Shown: positions 24,921-35,358 of the stretch, in pieces
Layout of the letters: each line of letters starts with the position of its first letter
Numbering within the stretch: position 1 is the stretch's first letter
DNA from: Lucinisca nassula
Taxonomy: Eukaryota; Mollusca; Bivalvia; Lucinida; Lucinidae
Assembly (NCBI GenBank): GCA_963580285.1
Contig: OY757020.1
Coordinates: forward strand, 101,125,497 to 101,189,496
Length of the DNA: 64,000 bases
Reading direction: 5' to 3'
Program-made: the position numbers and the translations under genes
Notes under the pieces: generated by a model
Told to the model about the DNA's origin: nothing
What the model saw: only the letters and a program-made list of their open reading frames with translations
Databases searched by the model: none

Positions 24921-27817
24921 TGAACCGCAAAAAAATGTCCGAAAAGTTTTCTACTTTGAAAGAGTTCGTTGAACGGAAAGAAGCAATAAAAAAGCAATTA
25001 AATATGAGTGAACAAACTGACGAGAATAATCAAGGTTTTGAAGATGAAGATGATTTGATTATCAATCAACTATTTCGTCCAGAAGTGTCTAAAACACTTA
25101 TTTTGTCTAGATCGAGTATTTTCTACGGTTACGTTAATGGAAATTCTGAGAGACGTTCTTTATTTCAAAAATCGTTGAGCAAGTTATTTTTCGAAGATTT
25201 AGATGATATACTATACACCACTCTGCCATGGGAAAGGTTTGTGATCCATCCGAGTATCAAAACAAATATGATGTTTTGTATGGCAAATGGCGTCGTTGCG
25301 TATTCTCATCTACCCGGTAAGCCATATACATGGTCTTGTGGTGCCAAAGAATTCGCGAAGATTCGCCATGAAAATCATTTGCATAAAAGCATACAACATC
25401 TGCTGATCAAATTATTCAAGAAAGGTAACCGTGATCTCATGTATAACCGAATATCTGTTTTGACGAGCGAAGAAATCAGTAGACTCAAGACTTTCGGAAA
25501 GGTCGATCATGAAACTGCCACAGTTATATGCGGTATAGTTCTTACCACCTATATAAACGAGGTATGTAACGATATTAACGATTACTGTCGCAGTTTTTCA
25601 AAAAAGCTGCATTCCATTTTCAAACTGTATCTCCTTTATTTGTTCGTTTTAGGATTTGTTCCCAGGGTTCCTATCGAGACGAATACGTCCTTAGTCGGTA
25701 CAAAATTCTTTGATAATTTGCCGCCGCCAGAATTTCAAAATTTCGCGATTCCAAACGTCGAAGATTTATTGATAATTTACAAAAATGGGCATGTCAAAGC
25801 TTTTGATTGGGTCTGTGGCAAGGAATGTATATGCGATGGCGACATCGTCTTAGATGTAGACACTGTGAGTGCCCCAACATTTAAAAGTTTGGGAGAATCG
25901 ATGTGGTTCGCGGAATGCCGAAATAAAGAACTCCGAGAACTGTTGTATCGTTCTCAAGCGCCAATGCGGTATATAATAACGGAACAAAAAGAAGAAGACT
26001 CCGAAAGCGAGGACAGCAGGATCGATGAGGACGCAGAGAAAGGAGACAACCGAAAGCGAAGAAAAGAGAGAGACGATAAATATACTCACGCCAAAAAAAT
26101 GCGCGAATTGCAAGAAAAAAGGGAAGTGCTAATGTACGACAGGAAATTGAAAGAGTTGATAAGAGCCGAGGAGATGCGCGACAGACACAATAACTTGAAG
26201 ACAGAGAACAAACTGCTGAACGCTTGTGATCAGCTCCTTCTCAAAGTAAACCATCATCAACGTTATACCCAAAGTAAAATTGCAAACACTATCGATTATG
26301 AAGACGATGGGGACTTCGGTTTCACCAGGCAGATCTCGTCCATAGTCGGAGAGAAGAAAATGGAATTGGATCGCATTAGAAATTTGCTGTCCGGATATGG
26401 AATAAAGCAATCTTCCGATAAAGATAATGATTTTGGCGAGCGAGAACGTATCGAAATTCTTGTAAATGACATTATCATGAAATCAATCCAAACTTTCATG
26501 AAAGAGCTTAATATGATCACAGATCAAGCTAAACAACTATACGACAAAACGCAGTGTAAGATATCGCAACTGACGGATATGTCGGCTCCAGAGTTGATTT
26601 CTAATACCGAAAACCAATACGTTAACGACATATTATACACGGAAGCGGAAAAAATGCATGACGTAAGAACGCACCTGAATGAAACTCTGGGAGATCTTCG
26701 ATCGCATGCGCGAGCAAACGAAGACATGCGACATCTGGTCAGAATTGATAAGGAAATATCCGCGATAGACACTCTGAAAGAAAAACTTAAAGCTCAAGTT
26801 GCTTTAAACACAAAGCTGACTGAGATGCAACAGTGTTTGGTCGACAGGTTAAATATGACTGTTGGGGAAGGAGTTAAAACGAAAGCTCAATTTGAAGCGA
26901 CGAAGAAAATGAATATTGATTTGAAGAAAACGCTGGACACTTTGAGTTCCATAATGTTTAGAAATCTGAAAGATTTCAACAGTCAACTCACCGCTATAGA
27001 GGCAAAGGTTAGGAACCGGGATAAATTGAATAGGAAAAAAATGAATGAACTGATCGAAAACTGCAATACTCTGACAACTACCACATCGGCAAAAGTCGAA
27101 TCGATAATAGAGGAAATGAAGGAAAATACAAAAGCACATAAAATCGCTAATGAAAAGTATCAAGCTTGGGTCAACGGCATTGAAAGTCGCTGGAGCGACC
27201 TGAAATCCACGCCTGAAGTCATTGAAAGCACAGTTATCTATGAGAAAAACGATATAATAGAAAAGATATCAGAGCCCTGGATTCCTGTGTCCGGATGTAA
27301 AGGATTAGACGATGAACAAAACGATATTTATCGATCGGACGTGAAAATTATCGAGTTGAAAGATCATTTTCGCAAAGCAGATATAAGCCATAAAGTAAGT
27401 CTAGATGTGGTAAATGCTGATTCCAAATCGTTGCGAGAAGACTGGGAAGCTGCCATTGATGTTATAGTTCCTAGCAGGGTATTTTTCACTAATACCAGTC
27501 ACAGAACTAGACAAATTAATGTCAATGAAATGTGCACTGAACACGTTTTGCCGTTTATTAATTGGCTTTATCTAGATATCGGCGATTTGGGCGAGGTGAG
27601 CCCTCATTCGGTATCCAAAGATGAACTATTCACCAATATCGAAGAAAATGTGAGAGACTTCGTTTACAAATCAGGTGGTATGTTGTTCGCCATGTCGGCG
27701 CTTAAATCAAAAACTGAAAAAAATGAACAGCCCATCACTTCTTTGGTACCAGTGAATACTAGCAGTTCCTCGAATGACGTGAATGACGCCACTATATTTC
27801 ACACGTTGGAAAATTAA
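24920..27817 (+). CDS. Large coiled-coil protein, 965 aa, unknown function
   Basis: The first 330 residues look globular, with several Trp and Cys. An acidic then basic stretch (about 353-380) precedes a long helical section with charged heptads (about 380-430 and 500-770), rich in Lys, Glu, Leu and Asn. The last 130 residues are again more compact. No signal peptide or membrane span. A tegument or inner-capsid structural role is plausible for a protein of this size in a herpesvirus-like genome, but no homologue is recognised. A second ATG at codon 6 is possible. The gene is convergent with the next one; the two 3' ends overlap by four bases. Confidence 0.65.
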   Translation: MNRKKMSEKFSTLKEFVERKEAIKKQLNMSEQTDENNQGFEDEDDLIINQLFRPEVSKTLILSRSSIFYGYVNGNSERRSLFQKSLSKLFFEDLDDILYTTLPWERFVIHPSIKTNMMFCMANGVVAYSHLPGKPYTWSCGAKEFAKIRHENHLHKSIQHLLIKLFKKGNRDLMYNRISVLTSEEISRLKTFGKVDHETATVICGIVLTTYINEVCNDINDYCRSFSKKLHSIFKLYLLYLFVLGFVPRVPIETNTSLVGTKFFDNLPPPEFQNFAIPNVEDLLIIYKNGHVKAFDWVCGKECICDGDIVLDVDTVSAPTFKSLGESMWFAECRNKELRELLYRSQAPMRYIITEQKEEDSESEDSRIDEDAEKGDNRKRRKERDDKYTHAKKMRELQEKREVLMYDRKLKELIRAEEMRDRHNNLKTENKLLNACDQLLLKVNHHQRYTQSKIANTIDYEDDGDFGFTRQISSIVGEKKMELDRIRNLLSGYGIKQSSDKDNDFGERERIEILVNDIIMKSIQTFMKELNMITDQAKQLYDKTQCKISQLTDMSAPELISNTENQYVNDILYTEAEKMHDVRTHLNETLGDLRSHARANEDMRHLVRIDKEISAIDTLKEKLKAQVALNTKLTEMQQCLVDRLNMTVGEGVKTKAQFEATKKMNIDLKKTLDTLSSIMFRNLKDFNSQLTAIEAKVRNRDKLNRKKMNELIENCNTLTTTTSAKVESIIEEMKENTKAHKIANEKYQAWVNGIESRWSDLKSTPEVIESTVIYEKNDIIEKISEPWIPVSGCKGLDDEQNDIYRSDVKIIELKDHFRKADISHKVSLDVVNADSKSLREDWEAAIDVIVPSRVFFTNTSHRTRQINVNEMCTEHVLPFINWLYLDIGDLGEVSPHSVSKDELFTNIEENVRDFVYKSGGMLFAMSALKSKTEKNEQPITSLVPVNTSSSSNDVNDATIFHTLEN

Positions 27818-28455
27818 ATGGAAGTCCATTCCGGTTTCTTTGTAATCGGCAAAGTTACGGTGATCTTATAAAAATAATGTCTATCTACCGAAAATGTGAT
27901 GGCGTACGAATGTTCTCGCCTGACTCTCAAGGCTTGAAATAATAAGGCTGGTAGTTTTACTGGCCCATCAATAGGTCTGATGAAACAAATCCGAATAGTG
28001 TTTTTGTTCACTGAGAAAGATTTCAAGGAAAAGCGTTTATCGGTTAAGCTATCTTTGATCAATCGAAATAGGTTAAAGTCTTCCAGTTTCATTTCTATCT
28101 TATCCAGCTCATTCTTTATTTTCAACAAGACTTCGTCTTGCTCATCCGTATGTTCCGTTATCCAGTATTTCAATATTGTCTGAGATATCTCTTCTTCGTC
28201 AGATTCATTATCGGTTACTTCTAAAAGAATCGGGAAGTGTTTGGCCAATTTCAGCTGATAATTGCGATGAAATAAAGTGCCTGGAGTTAATTCGTACGGG
28301 TAAAACAAAGAACTGGATGACTGAACGTTTAACTTTGAGGAGGGAGGAAACAAAGATTTACTCTGTTTTGTTACGTAAGATTGATACCTGTACGGGTTTA
28401 ACCCGTATAAAAGACGCCTTACGTATCGGCGGAATAAAGCTGGCATTCTCAACAT
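27814..28455 (-). CDS. Hypothetical protein, 213 aa, last clear viral gene
   Basis: The N-terminus is very basic (Arg/Tyr-rich in residues 1-30), the centre is acidic (about 80-130), and the C-terminal third alternates hydrophobic and polar residues as in a beta-rich domain. No signal peptide; no family recognised. Its end overlaps the end of the large coiled-coil gene by four bases, the packing typical of the viral block. No comparably dense coding follows to the right, so this is the best right-hand limit of the intact viral genes. Confidence 0.5.
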   Translation of the reverse strand: MLRMPALFRRYVRRLLYGLNPYRYQSYVTKQSKSLFPPSSKLNVQSSSSLFYPYELTPGTLFHRNYQLKLAKHFPILLEVTDNESDEEEISQTILKYWITEHTDEQDEVLLKIKNELDKIEMKLEDFNLFRLIKDSLTDKRFSLKSFSVNKNTIRICFIRPIDGPVKLPALLFQALRVRREHSYAITFSVDRHYFYKITVTLPITKKPEWTSI

Positions 28456-28989
28456 AAGAGTTTTTTTTGCGGGGGGGCGCTCACGATTTTTATTTTACAA
28501 ATATTTTTATTATTATTTTTATAACGTAGCCAACACGCTTTTTACAAATCCGCTAATACGTTTACGACAAACTGGTCAAACTGAACGGAACATACGGATG
28601 AGTAAGATTCGAGCGCCCAATTTCTGACGTGAACATTGGCATATGTTTCGAGATGTTCATCAACTTGAGGATGGATATATAGAAATGATGGATATATAGA
28701 AGACGATACTTTATTCTTAAAAGCGACAGTTACTCCTGTCAACTGGGGTGGGTGTTTTTAAAGCAAATGTGACGTGCATCTTGCGTCCGACTGATTCAGT
28801 TGGACAAGGCCTGCTCTTGCTGTTGGGTAAGGTGGGAAATATTGTTTCCTCTTATACCACAATCTGAAAAAGGAGAGTGTCAATTTTTTTTTTCATCATT
28901 TTCCTCCAAGTTGATTGTGACATCATCTATAAACTCAAATAGCTGTGTAGGGCAGGAGCGGTAATTAGTGTGCTCTTTCGCAGTCTTAA
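28456..28989. other. Junction zone between viral block and host repeats
   Basis: No convincing gene. A 66-codon frame on the minus strand (28542-28742) has no ATG and may be a decayed gene end. The region has a G8 run near 28471 and T-rich stretches. The first sequence that is clearly repeated elsewhere in the window begins at about 28990. I could not find terminal inverted repeats because the left end of the viral block is outside the window. Confidence 0.5.
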
Positions 28990-29715
28990 TACTTATACGA
29001 CAGGCTGCATGCATGGTAGTTAACCCGGCCGTTAACCCTATCACGGTTGAGAGCTTTGCTTCCCTCTTTAATTGCGCGCCGGTGGGTCAGGCCTCAGATT
29101 CTATGACGGTTCCAGCGTAAAGGCTTATTGAGAATTAGAGAGATCTAATTCAAGATAATGTTGGTTAGTGCCTAATGCTCTGTCTCTGGTCGGGCCCATC
29201 GGAGTCTAACTGTTGGTTTTCTTTTGCTCCAGCATTTCAGTGGTTTGTTGCTGTCGAGTCCTCTGTGGTTGTTTGATTATTTGTGTTCACGGAGATGTTG
29301 CACTGATGAGTTAGGAGGCCTTCATGCGGACTTAACAAATTATTTGTCTAAATTGCGACAGAAGGGCGAGGTTTGCGGCCTCGTAAAATCGATTTAAGCC
29401 CTCCAGTGGAATTCGTTTCCACTGACCGTTCCAAGGCGGTTCTTCTGTCGCGGTTTGTTTTTGTTGTGGTTTGTCTTTGGGTGTTGGTGATGCTTATATC
29501 ATTTTATTTTGGATAGCCTATTGGCCATTTTGTGGGAAAGTAACTGTCATTTTGGCTTCACGCTATTGATGTTTCCATTAGGTCTGTTGTTTCATGTTTG
29601 TGCTTCTTTCCCTTTGGTGTCTCTGATTGGAGCTGTGGGTTGATTGTGTCTCTGATGGGAGTGGTGGGTTGATTGTATCGATTCCTGATCATTGCTTTCG
29701 CTTCTATTTTTAATA
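28990..29715 (-). repeat. Dispersed repeat, copy 1 (inverted relative to copy 2)
   Basis: This stretch matches, in reverse complement and with moderate divergence, the sequence at 33265-33381 plus 45025-45620. The second copy was split when retrotransposon A inserted. Shared landmarks include CTTCATGCGGACT near 29320 and TTTCCCTTTGGTGTC near 29607. The unit is about 720 bp with no long frame. It contains a small inverted repeat (GCGACAGAAG near 29356 and CTTCTGTCGC near 29441). Probably an old non-autonomous transposon; family unknown. Confidence 0.6.
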
Positions 29716-30600
29716 AATATGGGTTGTGTAATCGGCGACCTTTACGCAACCACCGTTCCAGCCCCAGATCTGATAGCCGATATATACTGCTGAGAACTGT
29801 ATATTTTAGGCCTGGTTTTTGGTGCAGTTCGTAGTCCTTACCTACCCCCCCCCCCACTCCCTCCTCCTACACCCAAAGCCTCAATATCCGGACGTTGGTG
29901 ACATCGTGTTGCAGTAGCGGTAACTTATATGCGATGTATATTTCGGTATACCGCGAAATATACATCGAATACATGGGGGGTATTCCCGAGGCCAGTAAGG
30001 ACGGGGAACCCCTATATTTATTTTTAGAATCGTTAAATTACTTATTCAGCGTCTAATGAATATGATTTTATAAAGAAATTCCCATTTTTTAAATTTTGGA
30101 AAATGTCGAAAAAGCAAACTCCCCATGGGGCGAAATTCGGTATATTGCCGAATTAAAATAAAGAAATACCCGAATTTACAATTTGTTATTACATTACATA
30201 CTACACTTGTCCGTACGACAACAATTTCTCCGGTACCGTTCAGGACCGGTCAGTACCGGGAATTAGTATCAGAGGGATTGTTCTTATCACTTCCGCCATA
30301 ATAAGGATTGAGCTGTGGAAATCGTAAGTCCCTGTCCCACCAACCTTCCTCCTAATACACGGGCATCTGTATATTTTATGCGGGGGTTAAAACAAGTTAT
30401 TCTGATATAAGTATATTGTGGCATAATGTAAAAAATTATATGCCTCAACTTGCCACAGAAAGTAATACCATTATAAAACACAACGCTACGAATCCAACAC
30501 ATACTGTAACAAGTATGGGCTTTATTTTTCAAAATTGTTCGGTCTACGCACATCCCTGTAAATGTTGCCAATGGAGTGTGTTCGGGCATCCAAATTTTAT
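29716..30600. repeat. Non-coding host DNA with a short palindrome
   Basis: No gene seen. At 29931-29967 a 15-base arm (CGATGTATATTTCG core) is followed by GTATACC and its perfect reverse complement, a strong hairpin as found in small inverted-repeat transposons. The rest is unremarkable AT-rich sequence with a C11 run near 29845. Confidence 0.5.
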
Positions 30601-30672
30601 CGCCGCTGCAGGGAATTGAACCCGGTCCATCTAGCATCAGAGAAGCAAGTGCACTAACCATAGTCATGTAAC
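30601..30672 (-). repeat. tRNA-like SINE head
   Basis: On the minus strand the sequence contains GGGTTCAATTCCC, a good match to the tRNA B box, and about 35 bases upstream an A-box-like TGGTTAGTGCA. No cloverleaf with a proper acceptor stem and anticodon can be drawn, so this looks like the promoter part of a tRNA-derived SINE rather than a tRNA gene. Confidence 0.4.
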
Positions 30673-30889
30673 TGATTTCAACACTCGTAATAAATTATTA
30701 ACGGCTAAACTCCTTAATCAGGGTTATCGGTACCATAAACTACGCAAAGCATTTTCAAAATTTTATAGACGCCATTCTGATTTAATTTCAAAATTCAGTA
30801 TTGGACTTAAATCTCTCCGCAACAAGGTCTATCGGAACCCGAATTTTATGGTGACTTCCCTGGTGAAAAAGTCACTAAAAATTCATCGA

Positions 30890-31360
30890 AATTTCACCGA
30901 TATTTCGCTGAAATTTCGCTGAAAAAATACTGATAAATTTGGTCAATATTCTAGCAGAATTTCATAGAAATATTACCAAATTTTCAGTGGCATTTCAGTG
31001 ATATATTAGTGAAATTTCGGAAAATTATTGACCAAATTTATCACAGTAATTTCAACTAAATATCAGTGATATTTTCACTGATATTTAACTGAATATCAGT
31101 GATATTTTCACTGATATTTCATTGCAATTTCACCGATATTTCGCTGAAAAAATACTGATAAATTTGGTCAATATTCTAGCAGAATTTCATAGAAATATTA
31201 CCAAATTTTCAGTGGCATTTCAGTGATATATTAGTGAAATTTCGGAAAATTATTGACCAAATTTATCACAGTAATTTAAACTAAATATCAGTGACATTTT
31301 CACTGATATTTAACTGAATATCGGTGATATTTTCACTGATATTTCATTGCAATTTCTGAA
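30890..31360. repeat. Two-copy tandem repeat, unit about 236 bp
   Basis: AATTTCACCGATATTTCGCTG at 30890 recurs at 31126, and the following 200 bases are nearly identical between copies, including TCTAGCAGAATTTCATAGAA. The unit holds many small mirror-like and inverted motifs around TCAGTGATATTTTCACTGA. More degenerate versions continue to about 31510. From there to 32160 I see no gene. Confidence 0.7.
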
Positions 31361-32163
31361 AAATATTAACCAAATTTATCACTGTAATTTCAACGCATTT
31401 TAAGTAATATTACAGTGAAATTTTTGAAAAATAATGACATTTTATCAACGTAAATTTCGTCGAAATTATCAGTGGAATTTCTCTGATAATTAAATATTAA
31501 TGAAATTTCTGGTGACTTGAGCTGTTTCCTGGGACGTTAATACCTGACCTTAGCTGTTGCTTGGCCGGACCAAAAAAATAAACAATACAAACAATCAGTA
31601 ATTAAAATCTGTCTTTGCTTTTCTTATATTTCACTGAGCTGTCAAGTGAGAAAACCAACAACACTGTCTGTGCACCTAGCAAAGACTTAGATCAGCCTGG
31701 GTATCTAACAAGTCTGAACAGTCTTCAATGTAGATAAGATGATATCTAGGATCCTTAGCTACCCACTATGTGCACAATGAAGACTGATCGGCTACTCAGG
31801 CTGACCAGAGTCTGCCCACATGAGCAGTCGCCCCTGAACCTTCACTGTTCGCATATGTATCAAATGCATGTTCTGGCTCAAATCATAGCAATATCAAATG
31901 AACATCATTCATCCATCACTGTGTACTTCCCATTTCGAATGTTTCTAATTTTTGAATTAAGGTTTACACATAGGTCTTTCCACTGAAGTTCTTTTTCAGC
32001 GTCGGTTCCCATGAATGGGAAAAAGGAGAAGACTTCATCTGAATAAAGAAACAAGAAAATACATTACGATAACACATCCGTGCGACATAGTGCATTTTTC
32101 ATATCTCCAAAATGACTATTTTTCTGATGAAAATCCGTGATATTTCTCTCACAAATACTGCAA

Positions 32164-32340
32164 ACATAGGTTGCGGGTGCTCGTTAGAACCGCCTCAATG
32201 AGGCGGTTCTAACGAGTACCCACAACCTATGTCTTGGAGCAGAAATGAGAAAAATAGTATATACCCCCATAAACCCCAGTTTTCTCTATACAAAGTGGGG
32301 TGTAAGGGGGTGTTCATTTCACGGACTTGTTCACGTGATG
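32164..32340 (+). repeat. Palindrome-containing repeat family, copy 1
   Basis: Two arms of about 34 bases (left contains GTTAGAACCGCCTCA, right TGAGGCGGTTCTAAC) form a nearly perfect palindrome at 32164-32232. It is followed by a conserved tail with ATACCCCCATAAACCCCAG and a GGGGTGTAAGGGGG element. Similar units are found at 50274, 51961 and 53320. The structure is typical of a foldback or MITE-like element or of a Helitron 3' hairpin. Confidence 0.65.
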
Positions 32341-32773
32341 ATATTTCATATGAAATCAAATGGACCATGCCAAGCGAATGTGTCTTAGAGCATATGCGAA
32401 GAGTAAAGGCGCAGACTAGCCTGCTCATATGTACCCAGAACCTTAACTGTTGGCTCACAACCAACATGGAACCTAAGTGCATCTTCAGTCACCCTAGCTC
32501 ATTTTAGAGGCTGAAAATGGGCATTTGAATTTCAATATTACTGAAGGCTCAAAGACACTTTTTCGCTTGACGGGGCTCAAATAGCATTTTCACTTTGTTT
32601 GTAGGAAAACAGATCAGCAGACATAACTTGATTTGCTATAGTTTAATTGAACATTGTTATGTGACATTCCAAAAGATTATTTCCTAAAAACTCTTTTATG
32701 ACTGTTTGATGTGTACAGAAAAATCTGTCCGGAGTGATTTGTTGCAGATTACAAGACAATTGTTTCCCATTGC

Positions 32774-33027
32774 CTATTCAGGCTGGTTGTGTAAGATTTG
32801 AAGTTTGTCATGATTTTTGAAAAACTTACTTCTCAAAGCCCTCCTTTTTTCCCTGGGCATGGCTTGCCCCTCCCCATAGACCGTCATATTGACACATTCC
32901 TCCTTGCTCACAAGCAGCTCAAGGACATTTAGAGCATACTTGTTTCGGGTTTTTGCAGTTCTCGCCCTATCAAGGCGTTCTTTTGTTGCTCTTATGCCAA
33001 ATTTGGCCTCTCCTAAGTAAACCATAT
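32774..33027 (-). CDS. Last exon of a host BEN-domain gene (probable)
   Basis: On the minus strand a pyrimidine-rich TTACCTTTGCAG (splice acceptor, AG at 33029-33028) is followed by an open frame of about 84 codons ending in TAG. The translation VYLGEAKFGIR, then a basic helix, then ALNVLELLVSKEECVNMTVYG and an Arg/Lys-rich end resembles a BEN domain, a helical DNA- or protein-binding module in chromatin-associated proteins of animals. Upstream exons are not identified; an AT microsatellite and retrotransposon A lie in that direction. It may be a host gene, or part of a transposon or virus that captured a BEN domain, which is known for several virus families. Confidence 0.45.
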
Positions 33028-33196
33028 CTGCAAAGGTAATAATAAAAGGTGTTTCTGTAACCCGGCTCTGTAAGTAACAAACTAAATTTCCCACTGACAT
33101 GTATAATTTCCATTCCAAACTTTTCCAGGACATGCCAGTAAAAAAAAGTTCCTTTTACCCCTTTGTAGCTTGTAGCTGAATAATGTTTTGCAGAAA

Positions 33197-33197
<1 letters not shown>

Positions 33198-33265
<68 letters not shown>
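33198..33265. repeat. (TA)n microsatellite
   Basis: About 33 TA units. Tyr-Ile-rich frames across it are artefacts of the repeat. Confidence 0.95.
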
Positions 33266-33268
<3 letters not shown>

Positions 33269-33381
33269 AAAATAGAAGTGAAGGCAATGATCAGGAATCG
33301 ATACAATTAACCAACAGCTCCTATCAGTGACACCAAAGGGAAAGAAACAAACATGAAATAACTAGACTCTAATGGAAACAT
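33265..33381 (+). repeat. Dispersed repeat, copy 2, left fragment
   Basis: Matches the reverse complement of about 29550-29715. It ends at the left target-site duplication of retrotransposon A (TAATGGAAACAT, 33370-33381) and resumes at 45025. Confidence 0.6.
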
Positions 33382-33931
33382 CCCCCAGGTATTAGACTTC
33401 CCGCCTTGCCGTGGCCCTGGGGGCTCAATTCCCACTGGGCACGTTGCTGCTGTGGTCAATGTGCCCACTGGGAAGAGCTAAAGGAAGTACCACCCGTTTG
33501 CCGTGGGTGGCGTCCTGTAAGCCGGAAGAAGGGATCCTGGAGGTTGAGGGTTACCTGAGGTGGCGGTGCTTCAGGTGCCCAACACGCCTCTTTGGCCTGG
33601 CTTTTCGGTGTAGACGGGTGGCCGTGCGGTCCGGCACGGTCAATCGGCTGGTCACGCCGAGCCCTAGAGATACCGCTTTGCTTTCTCTTCAACTCTTTTT
33701 GTATCTTTCCTGATACCAACCATATGCCCATTTACCTTACCCTTTTCTGTCTTTTTATCTCTAGAAGGCGGTGGCTTAACGGATCAATCGTGTAGGCATT
33801 TTGTTTATACGAGTATATCTCACGTGTATCTCTAACATCTGGGAGTTGGATAACCACTCCAGTATGGTGTTCCCTTGTAGGGCTCCACGGAGGGCGGAGA
33901 GCACTTGGGACGAAACTAGAATATTTTTCTT

Positions 33932-35326
33932 ATGGCTCCTGGAAAAAAACATAACCGCAAATCACCTAACCGCAAATCACCTAACCACAACGCACCTAAA
34001 CGTAAAAAACAAGAAGATTCATCCGAATCGGATGAACACAGTCAACAATCCAGTCAGCAGTCAAGTCAACAATCTAGTCAGCAGTCTGCTGAACCAAATT
34101 TTGACAATGTTCCGCGTTTCTTGGTCGTTACGTCGCTTGACGATACACGAACTGTATCTAGCCTTTCCCCCTTCGTCATCGAGAAAAGTATTCTCTCCAT
34201 TGCCGGACACCCTAAGAGTATAAAACAACTCAAATCGGGTGATCTTCTCTTGGAAGTCGAGAAAAAACAGCAAGTGGTAAGCCTGCTAAACACCAACAAA
34301 CTCTTTGATCTAAAAGTTAAAGTCGCTTTACATAACACGCTCAATTCATCTAAGGGAGTGATTCGCAGTCCAGAACTGCGTCCTTGTTCAGATGAAGAGA
34401 TAGTCGATAACCTTAAGGATCAGGGAGTTGTTGGTGTTCGTAACATTCAAGTTCGTAGAAATGGTGTACTAAAACCAACAGCAACTTATGTGTTGACTTT
34501 TAATACACCAATTCTACCCAAGAAAATCAAAGTAGCATATCTTTCCATTAACGTAGAGGTGTACATCCCAAACCCTCTTAGATGTTACTCTTGTCAGGCT
34601 TTTGGCCATCACGAAAGCAGATGTCAGAGAAAAAAACTCTGTCCTAATTGTGGTGAAGAAAAGCATGTTGATAATCACCTCAACTGCAAAAATGAACCCA
34701 AATGCGTAAATTGTGATGGCAAACATGCTGTTTTCTCCCGAGACTGTCCGGCATGGAAAAAAGAAAAAGAAATACTCACTGTCAAGTACCAAAGGGGGAT
34801 AACATTCCCAGAAGCGCGGAAGATTGTCGAAGAGCGATACATAACACCAACCACCAGTTTCGCCAGCATCACAAAGGGTGCTGGTGTAAAATGTACCAGC
34901 TCCGCAACACAGACTGCTGAATCATACATTGCTGAACTGAAAAAGTCTGGTGCATGGAGTAAATCCACTCCAGCACCACAAAGTTCAACCAATTTATCAA
35001 AAGGCGCAATCCAGGTTGCTTCGGATCGGTCGAAAGCGACCGTACCGAAGCCAGCGCCGAATGTAAAAGAGAAACCCGACTCAGGTCGAACTAATAAGGG
35101 GTCGCAAGATCCGATCAAAAAACATCAATTGTCTCAAAGACAAACAGACAGACAACGTAAAATGGAAAGAGACAATATAAAATTTCAGAACAGATTCGGA
35201 TCTTTGAGTGACAGTGATATGGAGTTGACTGAAACTCCATCATCACCAAGTGGCAATAACAGATCGAGGTCTGCCACACCACGAGCTGGTGGTAGCAGAT
35301 CTATATCACCAATTGCACCTCCATAA
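33932..35326 (+). CDS. Retrotransposon A ORF1, nucleic-acid-binding protein
   Basis: The 464-residue frame is intact. The N-terminus is Lys-rich with a Gln/Ser repeat (about 33-50). Residues 55-200 form the conserved region. Zinc knuckles follow at about 213-265 (CYSCQAFGHHESRC, then CPNCG, then CVNCDGKH...C). The C-terminus is Ser/Arg-rich and disordered. ORF1 proteins of I/Jockey-type elements coat the element RNA and act as chaperones in its ribonucleoprotein particle. ORF2 starts 32 bases after the stop. Nearly identical to ORF1 of copy B. Confidence 0.85.
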   Translation: MAPGKKHNRKSPNRKSPNHNAPKRKKQEDSSESDEHSQQSSQQSSQQSSQQSAEPNFDNVPRFLVVTSLDDTRTVSSLSPFVIEKSILSIAGHPKSIKQLKSGDLLLEVEKKQQVVSLLNTNKLFDLKVKVALHNTLNSSKGVIRSPELRPCSDEEIVDNLKDQGVVGVRNIQVRRNGVLKPTATYVLTFNTPILPKKIKVAYLSINVEVYIPNPLRCYSCQAFGHHESRCQRKKLCPNCGEEKHVDNHLNCKNEPKCVNCDGKHAVFSRDCPAWKKEKEILTVKYQRGITFPEARKIVEERYITPTTSFASITKGAGVKCTSSATQTAESYIAELKKSGAWSKSTPAPQSSTNLSKGAIQVASDRSKATVPKPAPNVKEKPDSGRTNKGSQDPIKKHQLSQRQTDRQRKMERDNIKFQNRFGSLSDSDMELTETPSSPSGNNRSRSATPRAGGSRSISPIAPP

Positions 35327-35358
35327 TAGTTTCTAGTCTTTAAATATCTCTCCTTAAA

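Noticed and set aside
28542..28742. 66-codon frame on the minus strand at the viral block edge
   Set aside because: It has no ATG (opens at TTG), is short and lies in the junction zone. Kept only as a possible decayed gene end.
30601..30672. Functional tRNA gene on the minus strand
   Set aside because: B box is good, but no acceptor stem or anticodon arm can be drawn; better explained as a SINE head.
30890..31510. CRISPR-like array
   Set aside because: Repeats are contiguous, long and without unique spacers, and the DNA is eukaryotic.
33082..33306. Tyr-Ile repeat proteins
   Set aside because: They translate the TA microsatellite and have no independent support.
33411..33795. Frames of 67-100 codons in the retrotransposon leader (also in copies B and D)
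   Set aside because: They lie in the GC-rich 5' untranslated region, occur on both strands, and are not needed for the element.
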